From NCBI GenBank assembly GCA_937919945.1, contig CALESY010000067.1, forward strand, positions 1 through 17,219: a stretch of DNA of 17,219 bases, written 5' to 3'. A program made the translations under genes and the position numbers. This DNA is from an uncultured Chitinophagaceae bacterium (GTDB taxonomy: Bacteria; Bacteroidota; Bacteroidia; Chitinophagales; Chitinophagaceae). How positions within the stretch are numbered: position 1 is the first letter of the stretch; each line of letters begins with the position of its first letter. The notes under the pieces were generated by a model. It was not told where the DNA came from, made no database searches, and saw nothing but the letters and a program-made list of their open reading frames with translations. This document shows, piece by piece, positions 5,735-13,426 of this stretch.

Positions 5735-7894
5735 TCATATCGTATTGGGCAGTGTGATGGTAAATGTACTGCCTTTGCTGGGTGTACTGGTAACTATTAT
5801 ATCGCCACCGTTTTGTTTTACAAATTCGTAGCACAGTTGCAACCCAAGCCCCGTACCTTTTTCGCCACCTGTACCTTTGGTGCTTTCTATACTCAGTCCT
5901 CTGAACAGTCTGCTCATTTGCTCATCCGTCATACCTACACCTGAGTCTGTAACTGATATTTGGGTGGTATTGCCCGATATATAACCATTGATGGTAACAC
6001 TGCCACCATCAGGGGTGAATTTTATGGCGTTTGATACCAGATTGCGCAATACAATATCTATCTGGCTTGCATCGCCGTAAGCATGCAGGCCTTCGGGTAT
6101 ATTATGTGTCAGGTTGATGTTTTTTTGCGCTGCAGCATCTTTCAGCACAGCCATCGTTTTTAAAGCTTTGCGTTTGATGTTGAGTTTTTCAATATCCAAT
6201 GCTTGTTCGCCTTTCATACGGCTTTGTGCCCAATAGAGCATATTTTCCAGTAGCAGGCTAACGGATTGCAGTTTATTATTCAGCTCGTTTTTATGCATCG
6301 AAAACTCTTCGGGCGTCATCAACTTTTCGTCGAGCATCATCATAGTACCCGTCAATGCATTCACCGGGCTTCGCAAATCGTGAGAAAGAACGGAGAATGT
6401 AACATCTTTTATATCGTTCAGCTCTTTCAGCTTTTTAGCCTGGCATTCTATCTCTTCTTTTTGTTTTTGCAACTCTTGCTGACGCCTGCGCTCTCTGCTC
6501 GCATTGCGGAAGAACATAGCGGCAATAATAGCAGACAGAATAATGCCGCCCAATGCACATATCAGCAAGAGAAACTGTGAGTAGTTTCTGGCGTCTGCCA
6601 GCGCCTTATCTTTTTCAAGCAAGGCTATTTCAGCTTCTTTTTTCTGAATTTCGTAGTTGAAAAGTTGTTGTTGTACCTCATCGTACACCTTCGTTTTCTG
6701 CAGGCTGTCGCGATAGTCGTGGTTGATTTTATGGTAGTGATATGCGTTTTTATAATCGTTTAACTGCTCGTAAAAACCAGCGAGCTTACCTGCAATATCT
6801 CTTGCTTGCTCTTTTATGCCGAGTTGTCGCATAGTTTGCAGCGCATTGGCCATGTCAGCAAGCCCGGCCTGGTGTTCTCCTTTCCTGAAGCGTATTTCGC
6901 CAATACCCGCATCTGCAATGGCTATACCTTCATTATCCTGCATTTTTTGAGAAGATGCTTTAGCTTCTGTGTACAGAGCCAATGACTTGTCGTACTCGCC
7001 TTTTTTCAGGTACATCTCGGCCATATTACCCTTCAGCAATGTTTGCAGAAACTCATTGCCTACTGCATTGGCTATTTGCAGTGCTTCGTTGAGGCTGGCA
7101 AGTGCGTTGTCATATTGTTGCTGCTCATTGAATATCATGGCAGCGGTTGTAAGGTTGCCAATGATGTAGTTTCTGGCATTGGCCTTGCGGTTGATGGCTA
7201 AGCCACGGTCATTGTATTTTGCTGCATTCTTGTAATCGCCGAGGCGCATGTATACATTGGCAATGTTCGATACGTCTGACGCTATGGCTACCGTATTGTT
7301 ACTCTGTTCCTGTATTTTCAACCCCTTCAGGTAGTATTCCAATGCAGTGGAATAAATACCCATCTTGTAATATACATTAGCAATATTGCTCAGGGCTTTG
7401 CCTTCCATGGCTTTATTGTCAGTAGTTACGGCATAGTGCAGGCTGCTGTCGTAATGGGTTTTGGCTTCCGCATATTTTCCTTTACGATATTTTGCATTGG
7501 CCATATTATTATGCAGGGGGCTACGGTTGTGCAGGTCGTTTGTAGTGTAGCATAGTTGTAAACCCTGTGTAGCGTAGTGTATAGCACTATCGTACTTGCC
7601 GCGAATAAAATTGGAAGAGCCCAGTTCTTCAAACGACATAATGATGCCTTTACTATACTGTAGTTTTTCGGATGCCTGCAATGCTTTGGTTGCGTAATAG
7701 TATTGGCTATCTGCATTGCTATAGAAATAGTGTTTGGCAAGCTCAATGTTCAGCAGGGCCTTGGTGGTATCATCTTTGCGATGTTTGGCAAGCACATTCA
7801 ATAAACTATCCCTTTTGTTTTGTGCCATAGCAGCAGGCAACAAAACAAAATTGGCAGTAATATATAATACTGCTAAGCGTAGTGTTTGACTCAT
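5735..7894 (-). CDS. TPR-type sensor histidine kinase
   Basis: This 719-aa membrane kinase would phosphorylate a response regulator in answer to a periplasmic signal. Residues 1-24 form a signal peptide ending Ala-Met-Ala. Residues about 30-400 are tandem tetratricopeptide helices with repeated Gly-x-Tyr and Ala-Leu-x-Tyr patterns. A TM helix spans about 441-462, followed by a Glu/Lys/Gln coiled coil. The HisKA H-box Ser-His-Asp-Leu-Arg-Ser-Pro places the phospho-acceptor at His505. The HATPase domain has the N-box with Asn622, the G1 box Asp650-Ser-Gly-Val-Gly, and a G2 box Gly-Thr-Gly-Leu-Gly-Leu. This architecture is common in Bacteroidota. A TTG at 7921 would add nine residues, but the ATG at 7894 gives the cleaner signal peptide. 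No response regulator lies in the window, so it is an orphan here and looks chromosomal. Confidence 0.93.
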   Translation of the reverse strand: MSQTLRLAVLYITANFVLLPAAMAQNKRDSLLNVLAKHRKDDTTKALLNIELAKHYFYSNADSQYYYATKALQASEKLQYSKGIIMSFEELGSSNFIRGKYDSAIHYATQGLQLCYTTNDLHNRSPLHNNMANAKYRKGKYAEAKTHYDSSLHYAVTTDNKAMEGKALSNIANVYYKMGIYSTALEYYLKGLKIQEQSNNTVAIASDVSNIANVYMRLGDYKNAAKYNDRGLAINRKANARNYIIGNLTTAAMIFNEQQQYDNALASLNEALQIANAVGNEFLQTLLKGNMAEMYLKKGEYDKSLALYTEAKASSQKMQDNEGIAIADAGIGEIRFRKGEHQAGLADMANALQTMRQLGIKEQARDIAGKLAGFYEQLNDYKNAYHYHKINHDYRDSLQKTKVYDEVQQQLFNYEIQKKEAEIALLEKDKALADARNYSQFLLLICALGGIILSAIIAAMFFRNASRERRRQQELQKQKEEIECQAKKLKELNDIKDVTFSVLSHDLRSPVNALTGTMMMLDEKLMTPEEFSMHKNELNNKLQSVSLLLENMLYWAQSRMKGEQALDIEKLNIKRKALKTMAVLKDAAAQKNINLTHNIPEGLHAYGDASQIDIVLRNLVSNAIKFTPDGGSVTINGYISGNTTQISVTDSGVGMTDEQMSRLFRGLSIESTKGTGGEKGTGLGLQLCYEFVKQNGGDIIVTSTPSKGSTFTITLPNTI

Positions 7895-8380
7895 GAATGA
7901 TTGTTTGTTTTTGTCTGGCAAAGGGTTGAGCGTACATATAAGATAAAGCTATCATGTAGCTAACAGACGTAAATATACGGTAGAAAACCGTAACCTCTAA
8001 ATCTCATTATTTGTGGTTTGGCAGGTCATTTATTTTGCTACATAGCTATCCTGGATAGCTTTTACTTGTATAGTCAGGAGTTTCTTCTAAACGGTACATA
8101 GTAAATATTGTAGTTTTATATAGAATAATAAATAAATACCCGCATTATTATATCCCCTATCAGTACTAATAATAGATTGTTCCCTTACTGATACTGTTGT
8201 CTATAGCAAAGCTTCTTCTACTGTAAAACCCTCTTTATGGGTGGCAGATGTTTATTGCATAGCAATACAAAACCATACTCGTCATTCCAAATTTTAAGAA
8301 ACAAAAAAACTTTTTTAAAAATATTTTTTGTTATTAAAAAATAGTTTGTACATTTGTGTAACAAAACCGAAAACACCACC
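7895..8380. other. Divergent intergenic region without a visible gene
   Basis: This 486-base, AT-rich gap separates the minus-strand kinase from the plus-strand capsid-side operon. No convincing reading frame or tRNA was seen. It contains inverted repeats tacggt/accgta at 7976-7992 and agctatc/gatagct at 8044-8060; the latter has a 3-base loop and is followed by tttta on the plus strand. It ends in the promoter at 8328-8356. The two repeats could be operators or part of a small RNA, but neither is supported further. No clear promoter for the kinase was found. Confidence 0.6.
8328..8356 (+). promoter_or_regulatory. Bacteroidota-type promoter for the capsid-side operon
   Basis: TTG at 8328-8330 is followed after 18 bases by TACATTTG at 8349-8356, an exact TAnnTTTG -7 box. 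Transcription would start around 8362, about 20 bases before the ATG at 8381. The T- and A-rich tract around 8300-8340 could act as an upstream element. As the only strong promoter seen before the dense 8381-16566 run, it is probably the main entry point for that transcription unit. Confidence 0.7.
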
Positions 8381-8713
8381 ATGAACCTCATCAAATTCTC
8401 GCCCAAAGATGTACGCATTATACAGGCTAATGAAAGCAAAACACCCGATGAATTATTGGCTCTTGGCCTCTCGCAACGTGGCTACCGCCGCTTGTTGGAG
8501 GACAGCATAGAGGTGGAGCAAACACGTAGCGCGGTGCTGCAACCTGTAAGTATTGAGGCTGTATCGCTTGCACCTGTACTCCTTAGCCCTGCGGATATGC
8601 CTAAACGCATCAACCTGCACAATAAGAAAACAGGCAGGGTAGTGCTGATGGGTTATAAAGCAGCCGCTATGCTGGCAGAAAAATATCCTAACGAATTTGA
8701 ACTTGTAGCATAA
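8381..8713 (+). CDS. Small protein of unknown function, first gene of the capsid-side operon
   Basis: This is a 110-aa soluble protein. Residues about 8-40 form a predicted helical unit with Asp-Glu-Leu-Leu-Ala-Leu-Gly-Leu-Ser-Gln-Arg, which has a helix-turn-helix feel but no clear match. The C-terminal third contains Asn-Lys-Lys-Thr-Gly-Arg-Val-Val and then Ala-Ala-Met-Leu-Ala-Glu-Lys-Tyr-Pro. The ATG at 8381 is preferred over an in-frame TTG at 8354, because the TTG lies inside the -7 box of the promoter. The stop codon overlaps the next start as TAATG. It may be a head-assembly accessory protein, on position only. Confidence 0.7.
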   Translation: MNLIKFSPKDVRIIQANESKTPDELLALGLSQRGYRRLLEDSIEVEQTRSAVLQPVSIEAVSLAPVLLSPADMPKRINLHNKKTGRVVLMGYKAAAMLAEKYPNEFELVA

Positions 8714-9051
8714 TGGCAAAGAAGAAACCTACACCCGAAACAACCACTACCGACAGCCTAACGATAGAGCCTGTAAGTGTTGAGCAGATAACCGTTACCA
8801 CCGAGCAGGAAATGGAAGTACCGCAAGGTTATGTATTGCTGGTAGCGCTCAACGAAGATGGTAGCGATAAAGAGGGCAGCGAATTTTTCTATCCAGAGAA
8901 AAACTATCTGAAATACTATGGCGATATCACTAAGTTCCGCCTGAAATCGAAACACGAAATAACCGAAAACACTCACTATGAATATCTCAATAGAACAAGC
9001 CAACAAATTATTAGCCGCACTGGCGGCGGATGCAGTAGTTGTGGCCGATGA
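8713..9051 (+). CDS. Small acidic protein with a CxxC tail
   Basis: This 112-aa soluble protein has a Thr/Pro-rich, probably disordered first 40 residues, then a compact segment with Tyr-Val-Leu-Leu-Val-Ala and Phe-Phe-Tyr-Pro-Glu-Lys. It ends in Gly-Gly-Gly-Cys-Ser-Ser-Cys-Gly-Arg, a flexible tail with a CxxC pair suited to metal or disulfide linkage. Translation is coupled to the preceding gene by the TAATG overlap. Its last 74 bases overlap the start of the scaffold-like gene in another frame. No family was recognised. Confidence 0.7.
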   Translation: MAKKKPTPETTTTDSLTIEPVSVEQITVTTEQEMEVPQGYVLLVALNEDGSDKEGSEFFYPEKNYLKYYGDITKFRLKSKHEITENTHYEYLNRTSQQIISRTGGGCSSCGR

Positions 9052-9805
9052 GCAATCGGCCGATGACGGTACAGATACCGATGCGCTGCTGGCTACTATT
9101 CACGACAACCTGAGTACCACGCTGCGCCCAACGCTGGAAGAGCAAATGAAGCCAGTGATAGAGAGCAACTATCTCGGCAGATTTACTGGTACACTTCGTT
9201 CGGCGTTGAACAGGGCTTTTGGTTTTACAAATAAAGAACTGGAGCGTATGACGATTGAGCAGATGGTGAATAAATGCAAGCAAGTGATAGATGGCTATGT
9301 GAGCCAGACAGAAGCAGAAAGGCAAACGGCTATGGAAACTGCCATCAGCGGGTACGAAGCACAGCTGCAACAGATGAAAGACAACTACGAAGCGATGCTG
9401 GCAGCAGCACACAACAAACAGAGAGAACGCGATATTACAACACGTTGCATCACTATGTTGGAAAAACTGCCACGTAAAGGAGGTGATATTACCGAGCAGG
9501 CAGAGATGCTGCGTAATAAAATGCAGGCTGCTTATGATGTACAATACAATGAAGCAGACAAAACACTTGCTTTATATAAAGAAGATAAACCCGTGTTGGC
9601 GGATAATAACCAGCCGCTTACCGATGAAAACTTTGCACGTATGTGGGCCGAAAAAGCCGGCATACTTGTAAGCGATACGAGGCATATATCGCCGGCTGAT
9701 GTAAAGGCAGGGCACAGCGGCGGATATGGCAAGGGTATCATAACAACCAATAACACATCTGCCGATGGCGCAATGGAAGCCATTGTAGCGTGGGCAGAGC
9801 AGTAA
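8978..9805 (+). CDS. Coiled-coil protein, candidate capsid scaffold
   Basis: This 275-aa protein sits directly before the capsid-like gene, where tailed phages usually carry their scaffold. It has an acidic N-terminus with Ala-Asp-Ala-Val-Val-Val-Ala-Asp, a long helical, probably coiled-coil centre (about residues 95-160, rich in Glu, Gln and Ala), and a C-terminal segment with Asn-Phe-Ala-Arg-Met-Trp-Ala-Glu-Lys, then a Gly/Ser/Asn-rich tail. Scaffolds chaperone shell assembly and then leave or are cleaved. No Ser-His-Asp protease signature was seen, so a fused protease is unlikely. The ATG at 8978 overlaps the upstream gene by 74 bases; a later ATG would remove the acidic N-terminus. Confidence 0.65.
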   Translation: MNISIEQANKLLAALAADAVVVADEQSADDGTDTDALLATIHDNLSTTLRPTLEEQMKPVIESNYLGRFTGTLRSALNRAFGFTNKELERMTIEQMVNKCKQVIDGYVSQTEAERQTAMETAISGYEAQLQQMKDNYEAMLAAAHNKQRERDITTRCITMLEKLPRKGGDITEQAEMLRNKMQAAYDVQYNEADKTLALYKEDKPVLADNNQPLTDENFARMWAEKAGILVSDTRHISPADVKAGHSGGYGKGIITTNNTSADGAMEAIVAWAEQ

Positions 9806-9846
9806 GCTTTCATAGCGGGACGCTGCTATTCAAATAAAACGTTTTC

Positions 9847-9874
9847 ACCTCGGCTTTTCTGTTGAGGTCTTTTT
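9847..9874 (+). terminator. Weak terminator-like hairpin before the capsid-like gene
   Basis: A 5-bp stem, acctc/gaggt (9847-9851 and 9864-9868), is followed by ctttttac, about 40 bases after the scaffold-like stop codon. The stem is short, so it may only attenuate read-through into the capsid-like gene. Confidence 0.4.
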
Positions 9875-9890
9875 ACACAAGCATTGGCAG

Positions 9891-9938
9891 TACCCTGCTG
9901 CTATTATATTATTCCGGACACGTTCAGGGTAAGTGTCC
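9891..9938 (+). promoter_or_regulatory. Pseudoknot-like leader of the capsid-like gene
   Basis: A hairpin with stem ggacac/gtgtcc (9916-9921 and 9933-9938) has an 11-base loop. That loop contains cagggta (9925-9931), perfectly complementary to taccctg at 9891-9897. Together they could form an H-type pseudoknot ending 24 bases before the ATG at 9963. No TAnnTTTG promoter was seen in this gap, so the structure would lie on a transcript coming from upstream. Confidence 0.4.
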
Positions 9939-9962
9939 TTAAACCAATAACAGATATAAGCC

Positions 9963-11294
9963 ATGAGCTTTAAAAATGCTATGCAGGCAACACAAAAAAG
10001 CATATTGCAGTATGCAAAGCAAGGTCGCCCATACGAGGTGCTTGCTGCTGTGCTTGCCGCACGACAATACAATACAACTATTCTGGAAACCGACTTGCAA
10101 TCGGAAGCAGGTAAAAAACGCCAGTTGAAAATTAACTACTACGCACCCATATGCAATGATAACGGCACAGGTAATGAAAGCCTTTGTAATGCCGGTACGG
10201 TAGTAGAACCCAAACAGGTGTTCTTTGATCTGAAGCGTACAACCGCATCAGCCGTTTATCAGTTAAATCGTGATGATGTGCGTTATGTAGATGGTGCATA
10301 TACCTTCAGCGACCATGCCAAAGCAGCCATCAATGCAGCATTGCCGGCTGTGCGCCGCAAGTTGGCATTAGAAGTTGCCAACCTCTTAGTATCAGGTGCA
10401 GGCGTATTGCCCGATGGACATAATAGCCGTATGCTGCCATTTATGGATAAAGAAAACGGCACAGTAAACCCGATGGGGTTGTGGGAGATAGAGCGCATTT
10501 ATCGTGATGCGGGATTATCCAATCCATTTGTAGTAGGCGGCACCGATGTTTTTCACTGGCGCAAAGCTGTAGAGATTGGCGGAGTGAATGATAAAGGCCA
10601 GGACATCAGCCAGCTTGGTCGCAGCAATGCGTATTATGATAGCCTTATTAATGATGCATTCAACGACCCTGATAGTGAACACATCATCAGCTTCGATCCT
10701 CAAATGCTGAAGTTCGTTAGCTTCAACCGCAATGCAGGCATTTTTGCAACAGACCTGCAAAATATAGATGCGATTGATGCCATTTATCAGCGTGGTGGTA
10801 CAGACTACATAGAGGGCGTAATGGCAGATCCTTTAACAGGCTTGCTTTGGGACCTGAACGTAAACTATGATAAGTGTAACTATCGCTGGACATTCCAATG
10901 GAAACTGGAATGGGACATCTTCGTAATGCCACCAACCGTATGTGGTATCTCGGGCATGAACGGCATCTTCCATTTCACAACTTGCCCTGCAGTGCAATAC
11001 ACTTGCCCTACAGAGGGTACAGCACAATTACCTGCAGCCAGCGAAACATACGAGTGGAATACAACGGGTTCAGTAACCTATCCGCTATATGTACATAAGT
11101 TGGAGCTTGGCGGACAGACAACGCATCCTGATGTTACCGTTGCCAATATAACAGAGCTGAGGAACCTGTTTAACGACAGTGTGAATGGTTATGTGTTCAG
11201 TGTAAGTGGTACGAAACTTACCTACACAGGCTACAGCGCACTGGGCGGCGAAATCAATGATACTACTAACGTTTCCTTCACAGCAGCCCCTTAA
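9963..11294 (+). CDS. Putative major capsid protein
   Basis: This 443-aa soluble protein follows the scaffold-like gene and has the length and layout of HK97-fold major capsid proteins, which form the icosahedral shell. The first 60 residues are helical and could be an N-arm. Then come a beta-rich block with Cys-Asn-Asp-Asn-Gly and an extended segment, a long helix rich in Ala with Ala-Val-Arg-Arg-Lys-Leu-Ala-Leu-Glu-Val-Ala (a spine-helix candidate), and an Asn/Asp-rich domain with Val-Gly-Gly-Thr-Asp. The last part has six Trp or Cys-bearing strands (Tyr-Arg-Trp-Thr-Phe-Gln-Trp), then a beta-rich C-terminal extension of about 90 residues that may be a surface domain. Capsid identity rests on gene order and style. 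A tail sheath or non-phage protein is less likely. Confidence 0.6.
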   Translation: MSFKNAMQATQKSILQYAKQGRPYEVLAAVLAARQYNTTILETDLQSEAGKKRQLKINYYAPICNDNGTGNESLCNAGTVVEPKQVFFDLKRTTASAVYQLNRDDVRYVDGAYTFSDHAKAAINAALPAVRRKLALEVANLLVSGAGVLPDGHNSRMLPFMDKENGTVNPMGLWEIERIYRDAGLSNPFVVGGTDVFHWRKAVEIGGVNDKGQDISQLGRSNAYYDSLINDAFNDPDSEHIISFDPQMLKFVSFNRNAGIFATDLQNIDAIDAIYQRGGTDYIEGVMADPLTGLLWDLNVNYDKCNYRWTFQWKLEWDIFVMPPTVCGISGMNGIFHFTTCPAVQYTCPTEGTAQLPAASETYEWNTTGSVTYPLYVHKLELGGQTTHPDVTVANITELRNLFNDSVNGYVFSVSGTKLTYTGYSALGGEINDTTNVSFTAAP

Positions 11295-11308
11295 TGGCCC
11301 ATCTTAAC

Positions 11309-11344
11309 AAAGTTCCCCGTAGTTAGTAGCGGGGAACTTTTAAA
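11309..11344 (+). terminator. Hairpin after the capsid-like gene
   Basis: A perfect 11-bp stem, aaagttccccg/cggggaacttt (11309-11319 and 11330-11340), has a 10-base loop and only a short T tract. It starts 15 bases after the capsid-like stop and ends before the next gene at 11363. It probably gives partial termination or 3'-end protection, raising capsid relative to downstream products. Confidence 0.7.
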
Positions 11345-11362
11345 AAACCAACCTGAATAACC

Positions 11363-12343
11363 ATGTCTGATATACAAAACATCATCTCTATACGCGATGT
11401 AACTACTGAAGAAAATGTACCATCGCTCAGCGGGCTCGATTTGATGGATGCGCCTGAAATATCCATTATCAACCTTGCCAATATAGCCAATGAAGAATAT
11501 ACAAGCGGGCTTGCATTAGCGCGTAAAAAGATTGAACAGGCGACACTGCTTGTAAGGAATGATTTGATGAGCACGTTAGCCGCCAATCATGTTATCCCTA
11601 ATCTGGATGCAAAAAAACACAGTACAGGAGAGTTTAAACCGGCTATCACATTCCCGGCAGAAGCTAAAGAGCGTGGGCTTACACTATATAAAAACAATAG
11701 AATACAGGGTGCATTGCGCAAGCTGAAAATACACAAAGTAAAAGTCTACCCGTTGGCAGATGCTGCAGATGTACAGTTAAAAATATACGATGACTATGCA
11801 GGTGGCATAGTTTCTACTTACAATGTCAACTTAATAGCAAATCAGGCAAACAGCTTTGATGTAAACTATTTAGTGAAAGGCAGCTATGCAAGGGTAGTAC
11901 TGGATGGTACAAACGTGCCAGTAGCAGGTACATATCTGACTTGCTTTACTGGTTGTAACGGTACACTACCTAACGATTGTGGCTATACCAAAGGATGGTA
12001 CGGAGATAAAGAAATAAGCGGTAAAGAGGGCTTTGGAATTAATCTGGAGTTTGGCTGTGAGTGCGATTATGAACAACTGATATGCGACATGAGTAAGACA
12101 TACATCGGCGAACTGGTATGGTTGAAAACACGTGTGCTGCTATTGGAAGAACACTTGCGTACTAACCGACTGAACAACTGGGTGATATACTGTAGGGAAG
12201 AAACGAAAGAATACCTGGCAGATATTGAAAACCAGTACCGTGAAAAATGGAAAGTATTTGCCGGTGCGCTGCAAGGTATTGTATCGGGTATGAAAGATGA
12301 TTGCCTTGTGTGTAATGGCATCAGGTGGGTAACAAATGTTTAA
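11363..12343 (+). CDS. Cysteine-rich protein of unknown function, possible head or neck component
   Basis: This 326-aa soluble protein was not assigned to a family. Residues about 45-75 are helical, the middle (about 120-200) is beta-rich, and residues about 230-310 return to long helices with Arg-Val-Leu-Leu-Leu-Glu-Glu. Nine cysteines fall in the second half, including Cys-Phe-Thr-Gly-Cys, Cys-Glu-Cys and a near-terminal Cys-Leu-Val-Cys, so metal binding or disulfides are plausible. It follows the capsid-like gene after a terminator-like hairpin and has no export signal. The position suits a head-completion or connector protein. Confidence 0.7.
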   Translation: MSDIQNIISIRDVTTEENVPSLSGLDLMDAPEISIINLANIANEEYTSGLALARKKIEQATLLVRNDLMSTLAANHVIPNLDAKKHSTGEFKPAITFPAEAKERGLTLYKNNRIQGALRKLKIHKVKVYPLADAADVQLKIYDDYAGGIVSTYNVNLIANQANSFDVNYLVKGSYARVVLDGTNVPVAGTYLTCFTGCNGTLPNDCGYTKGWYGDKEISGKEGFGINLEFGCECDYEQLICDMSKTYIGELVWLKTRVLLLEEHLRTNRLNNWVIYCREETKEYLADIENQYREKWKVFAGALQGIVSGMKDDCLVCNGIRWVTNV

Positions 12344-12351
12344 AACAAAAA

Positions 12352-12738
12352 ATGATGTTGATTTTTCTTTCTTATACAATTATAGCATGGCTGGCGAATG
12401 CATCACTGGTGAAGATACTGCATATCAGCATCCAGCCCGGACAATGGATAGATATTCTATTCAATTATCAGCAGAGGCTCAAACAATGGGATATGAATGG
12501 CAACCTGTTTTTATCAAAAGCAGGCGGCTATTGTGAAACCTGTTTCAGTCATGTACTAACATTTACAGGTTACTGGATTTATATCCTGTTTATGAATACC
12601 ATAGCAGATATATGGATAACAGACTTTGTAACTACATGGTACTGGGTGGTGTTCGGAAATATTGTGTGGTATCTGGTGTATGTATCTATAGGTAGTATGC
12701 TATCCCTTTATTTCATTACAAAACTCTTTGAAAAATGA
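12352..12738 (+). CDS. Small membrane protein with about three TM helices
   Basis: This 128-aa protein begins nine bases after the previous stop; ATG codons at 12352 and 12355 are both possible, and a GTG at 12325 is less likely because it would overlap the previous gene. Hydrophobic segments lie at about 2-22, 68-88 and 96-122, with a Cys-x2-Cys pair near residues 61-64 and many Trp and Tyr residues at the membrane edges. Its stop codon overlaps the next start as ATGA. Membrane proteins in a virion block are unusual outside lysis cassettes. It could be a second holin-like protein or a membrane-associated assembly factor. Confidence 0.65.
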   Translation: MMLIFLSYTIIAWLANASLVKILHISIQPGQWIDILFNYQQRLKQWDMNGNLFLSKAGGYCETCFSHVLTFTGYWIYILFMNTIADIWITDFVTTWYWVVFGNIVWYLVYVSIGSMLSLYFITKLFEK

Positions 12739-12878
12739 GCATGACATTGACAACGTATTACGAATACATGCAAGCACTAAGTATGGCTAAGTCAACGATG
12801 CGTGAGTCAAAGAAGCCAGAAGCAAAATCACAAACTCCAAAACTGAAACCCAAAACATTCACCGGTAAAAAACGATAA
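12735..12878 (+). CDS. 47-aa basic peptide
   Basis: This short frame overlaps the upstream gene by four bases (ATGA) and its TAA directly abuts the ATG at 12879, so it fills the gap exactly between two genes. The first half has Tyr-Tyr-Glu-Tyr and several Met; the second half is strongly basic, with about 11 Lys or Arg in 28 residues and Pro-Lys-Leu-Lys-Pro-Lys, and ends Gly-Lys-Lys-Arg. The exact fit argues for a real, translationally coupled gene. It could bind nucleic acid or a virion partner, but nothing shows that. Confidence 0.6.
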   Translation: MSMTLTTYYEYMQALSMAKSTMRESKKPEAKSQTPKLKPKTFTGKKR

Positions 12879-13424
12879 ATGCAACAAGCGGATTTTGAAA
12901 AACTAAAAGCATACATACTGGAGCGTAATACATACTTCAGCAAAGGATTTGCTAATGCCAGTAAAGATGAATTGACTGGTAAAGTGTTGGTAGGCAATGG
13001 TAGCGATAAACTTGTGCTGTTGCCAGCAGATACATTGGGTAACTACTGCTATATCCGTAACGATGCACAAATGAAACACTTGCCTCAAGAAACACAAAGG
13101 CTTACTGATAGTGGTACACAACGTTTGACATTCAATGACACTATAACGGCATACCTCGTTGCTATCGTGAAAAATGCTGACGCATATCTGTTAATAGAAA
13201 ACCTGAAAAATACCTGTATGGCTTATGCCAACATGAATGTAGTGCCGGTTAACAGTAGCTGGAACAGAGAGCAGGTATTGTATGACGAGTTGCAAGGGAT
13301 GAAACAAGATGATATTCGCGCAGCATTGCAAAGGCTAAAACAAGAAACAGTTGTCAAGCTGCAATTGTCTATCAATAAAGAATATATTCCATCCAACTGT
13401 ATTGTAAACCCTATAAAACCATAA
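12879..13424 (+). CDS. Protein of unknown function, possible neck or tail completion factor
   Basis: This is a 181-aa soluble protein. A helical N-terminus with Lys-Leu-Lys-Ala-Tyr-Ile-Leu-Glu-Arg leads into short beta strands, then a long helical stretch with Asp-Ala-Tyr-Leu-Leu-Ile-Glu-Asn-Leu, an Asn-Arg-Glu-Gln-Val segment and a Gln/Lys-rich helix near residues 150-165. It starts directly after the 47-aa peptide and ends two bases before the next ATG. Gene order after capsid suits a small connector or tail-terminator protein, but no motif confirms it. Confidence 0.65.
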   Translation: MQQADFEKLKAYILERNTYFSKGFANASKDELTGKVLVGNGSDKLVLLPADTLGNYCYIRNDAQMKHLPQETQRLTDSGTQRLTFNDTITAYLVAIVKNADAYLLIENLKNTCMAYANMNVVPVNSSWNREQVLYDELQGMKQDDIRAALQRLKQETVVKLQLSINKEYIPSNCIVNPIKP

Positions 13425-13426
13425 AC

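Noticed and set aside
8044..8060. Inverted repeat agctatc/gatagct with tttta as a terminator
   Set aside because: No plus-strand gene lies upstream of it in the gap, so it has nothing to terminate; kept only as an inverted repeat.
7895..8380. tRNA or attachment site in the long gap
   Set aside because: No cloverleaf or long direct repeat shared with another part of the window was seen.
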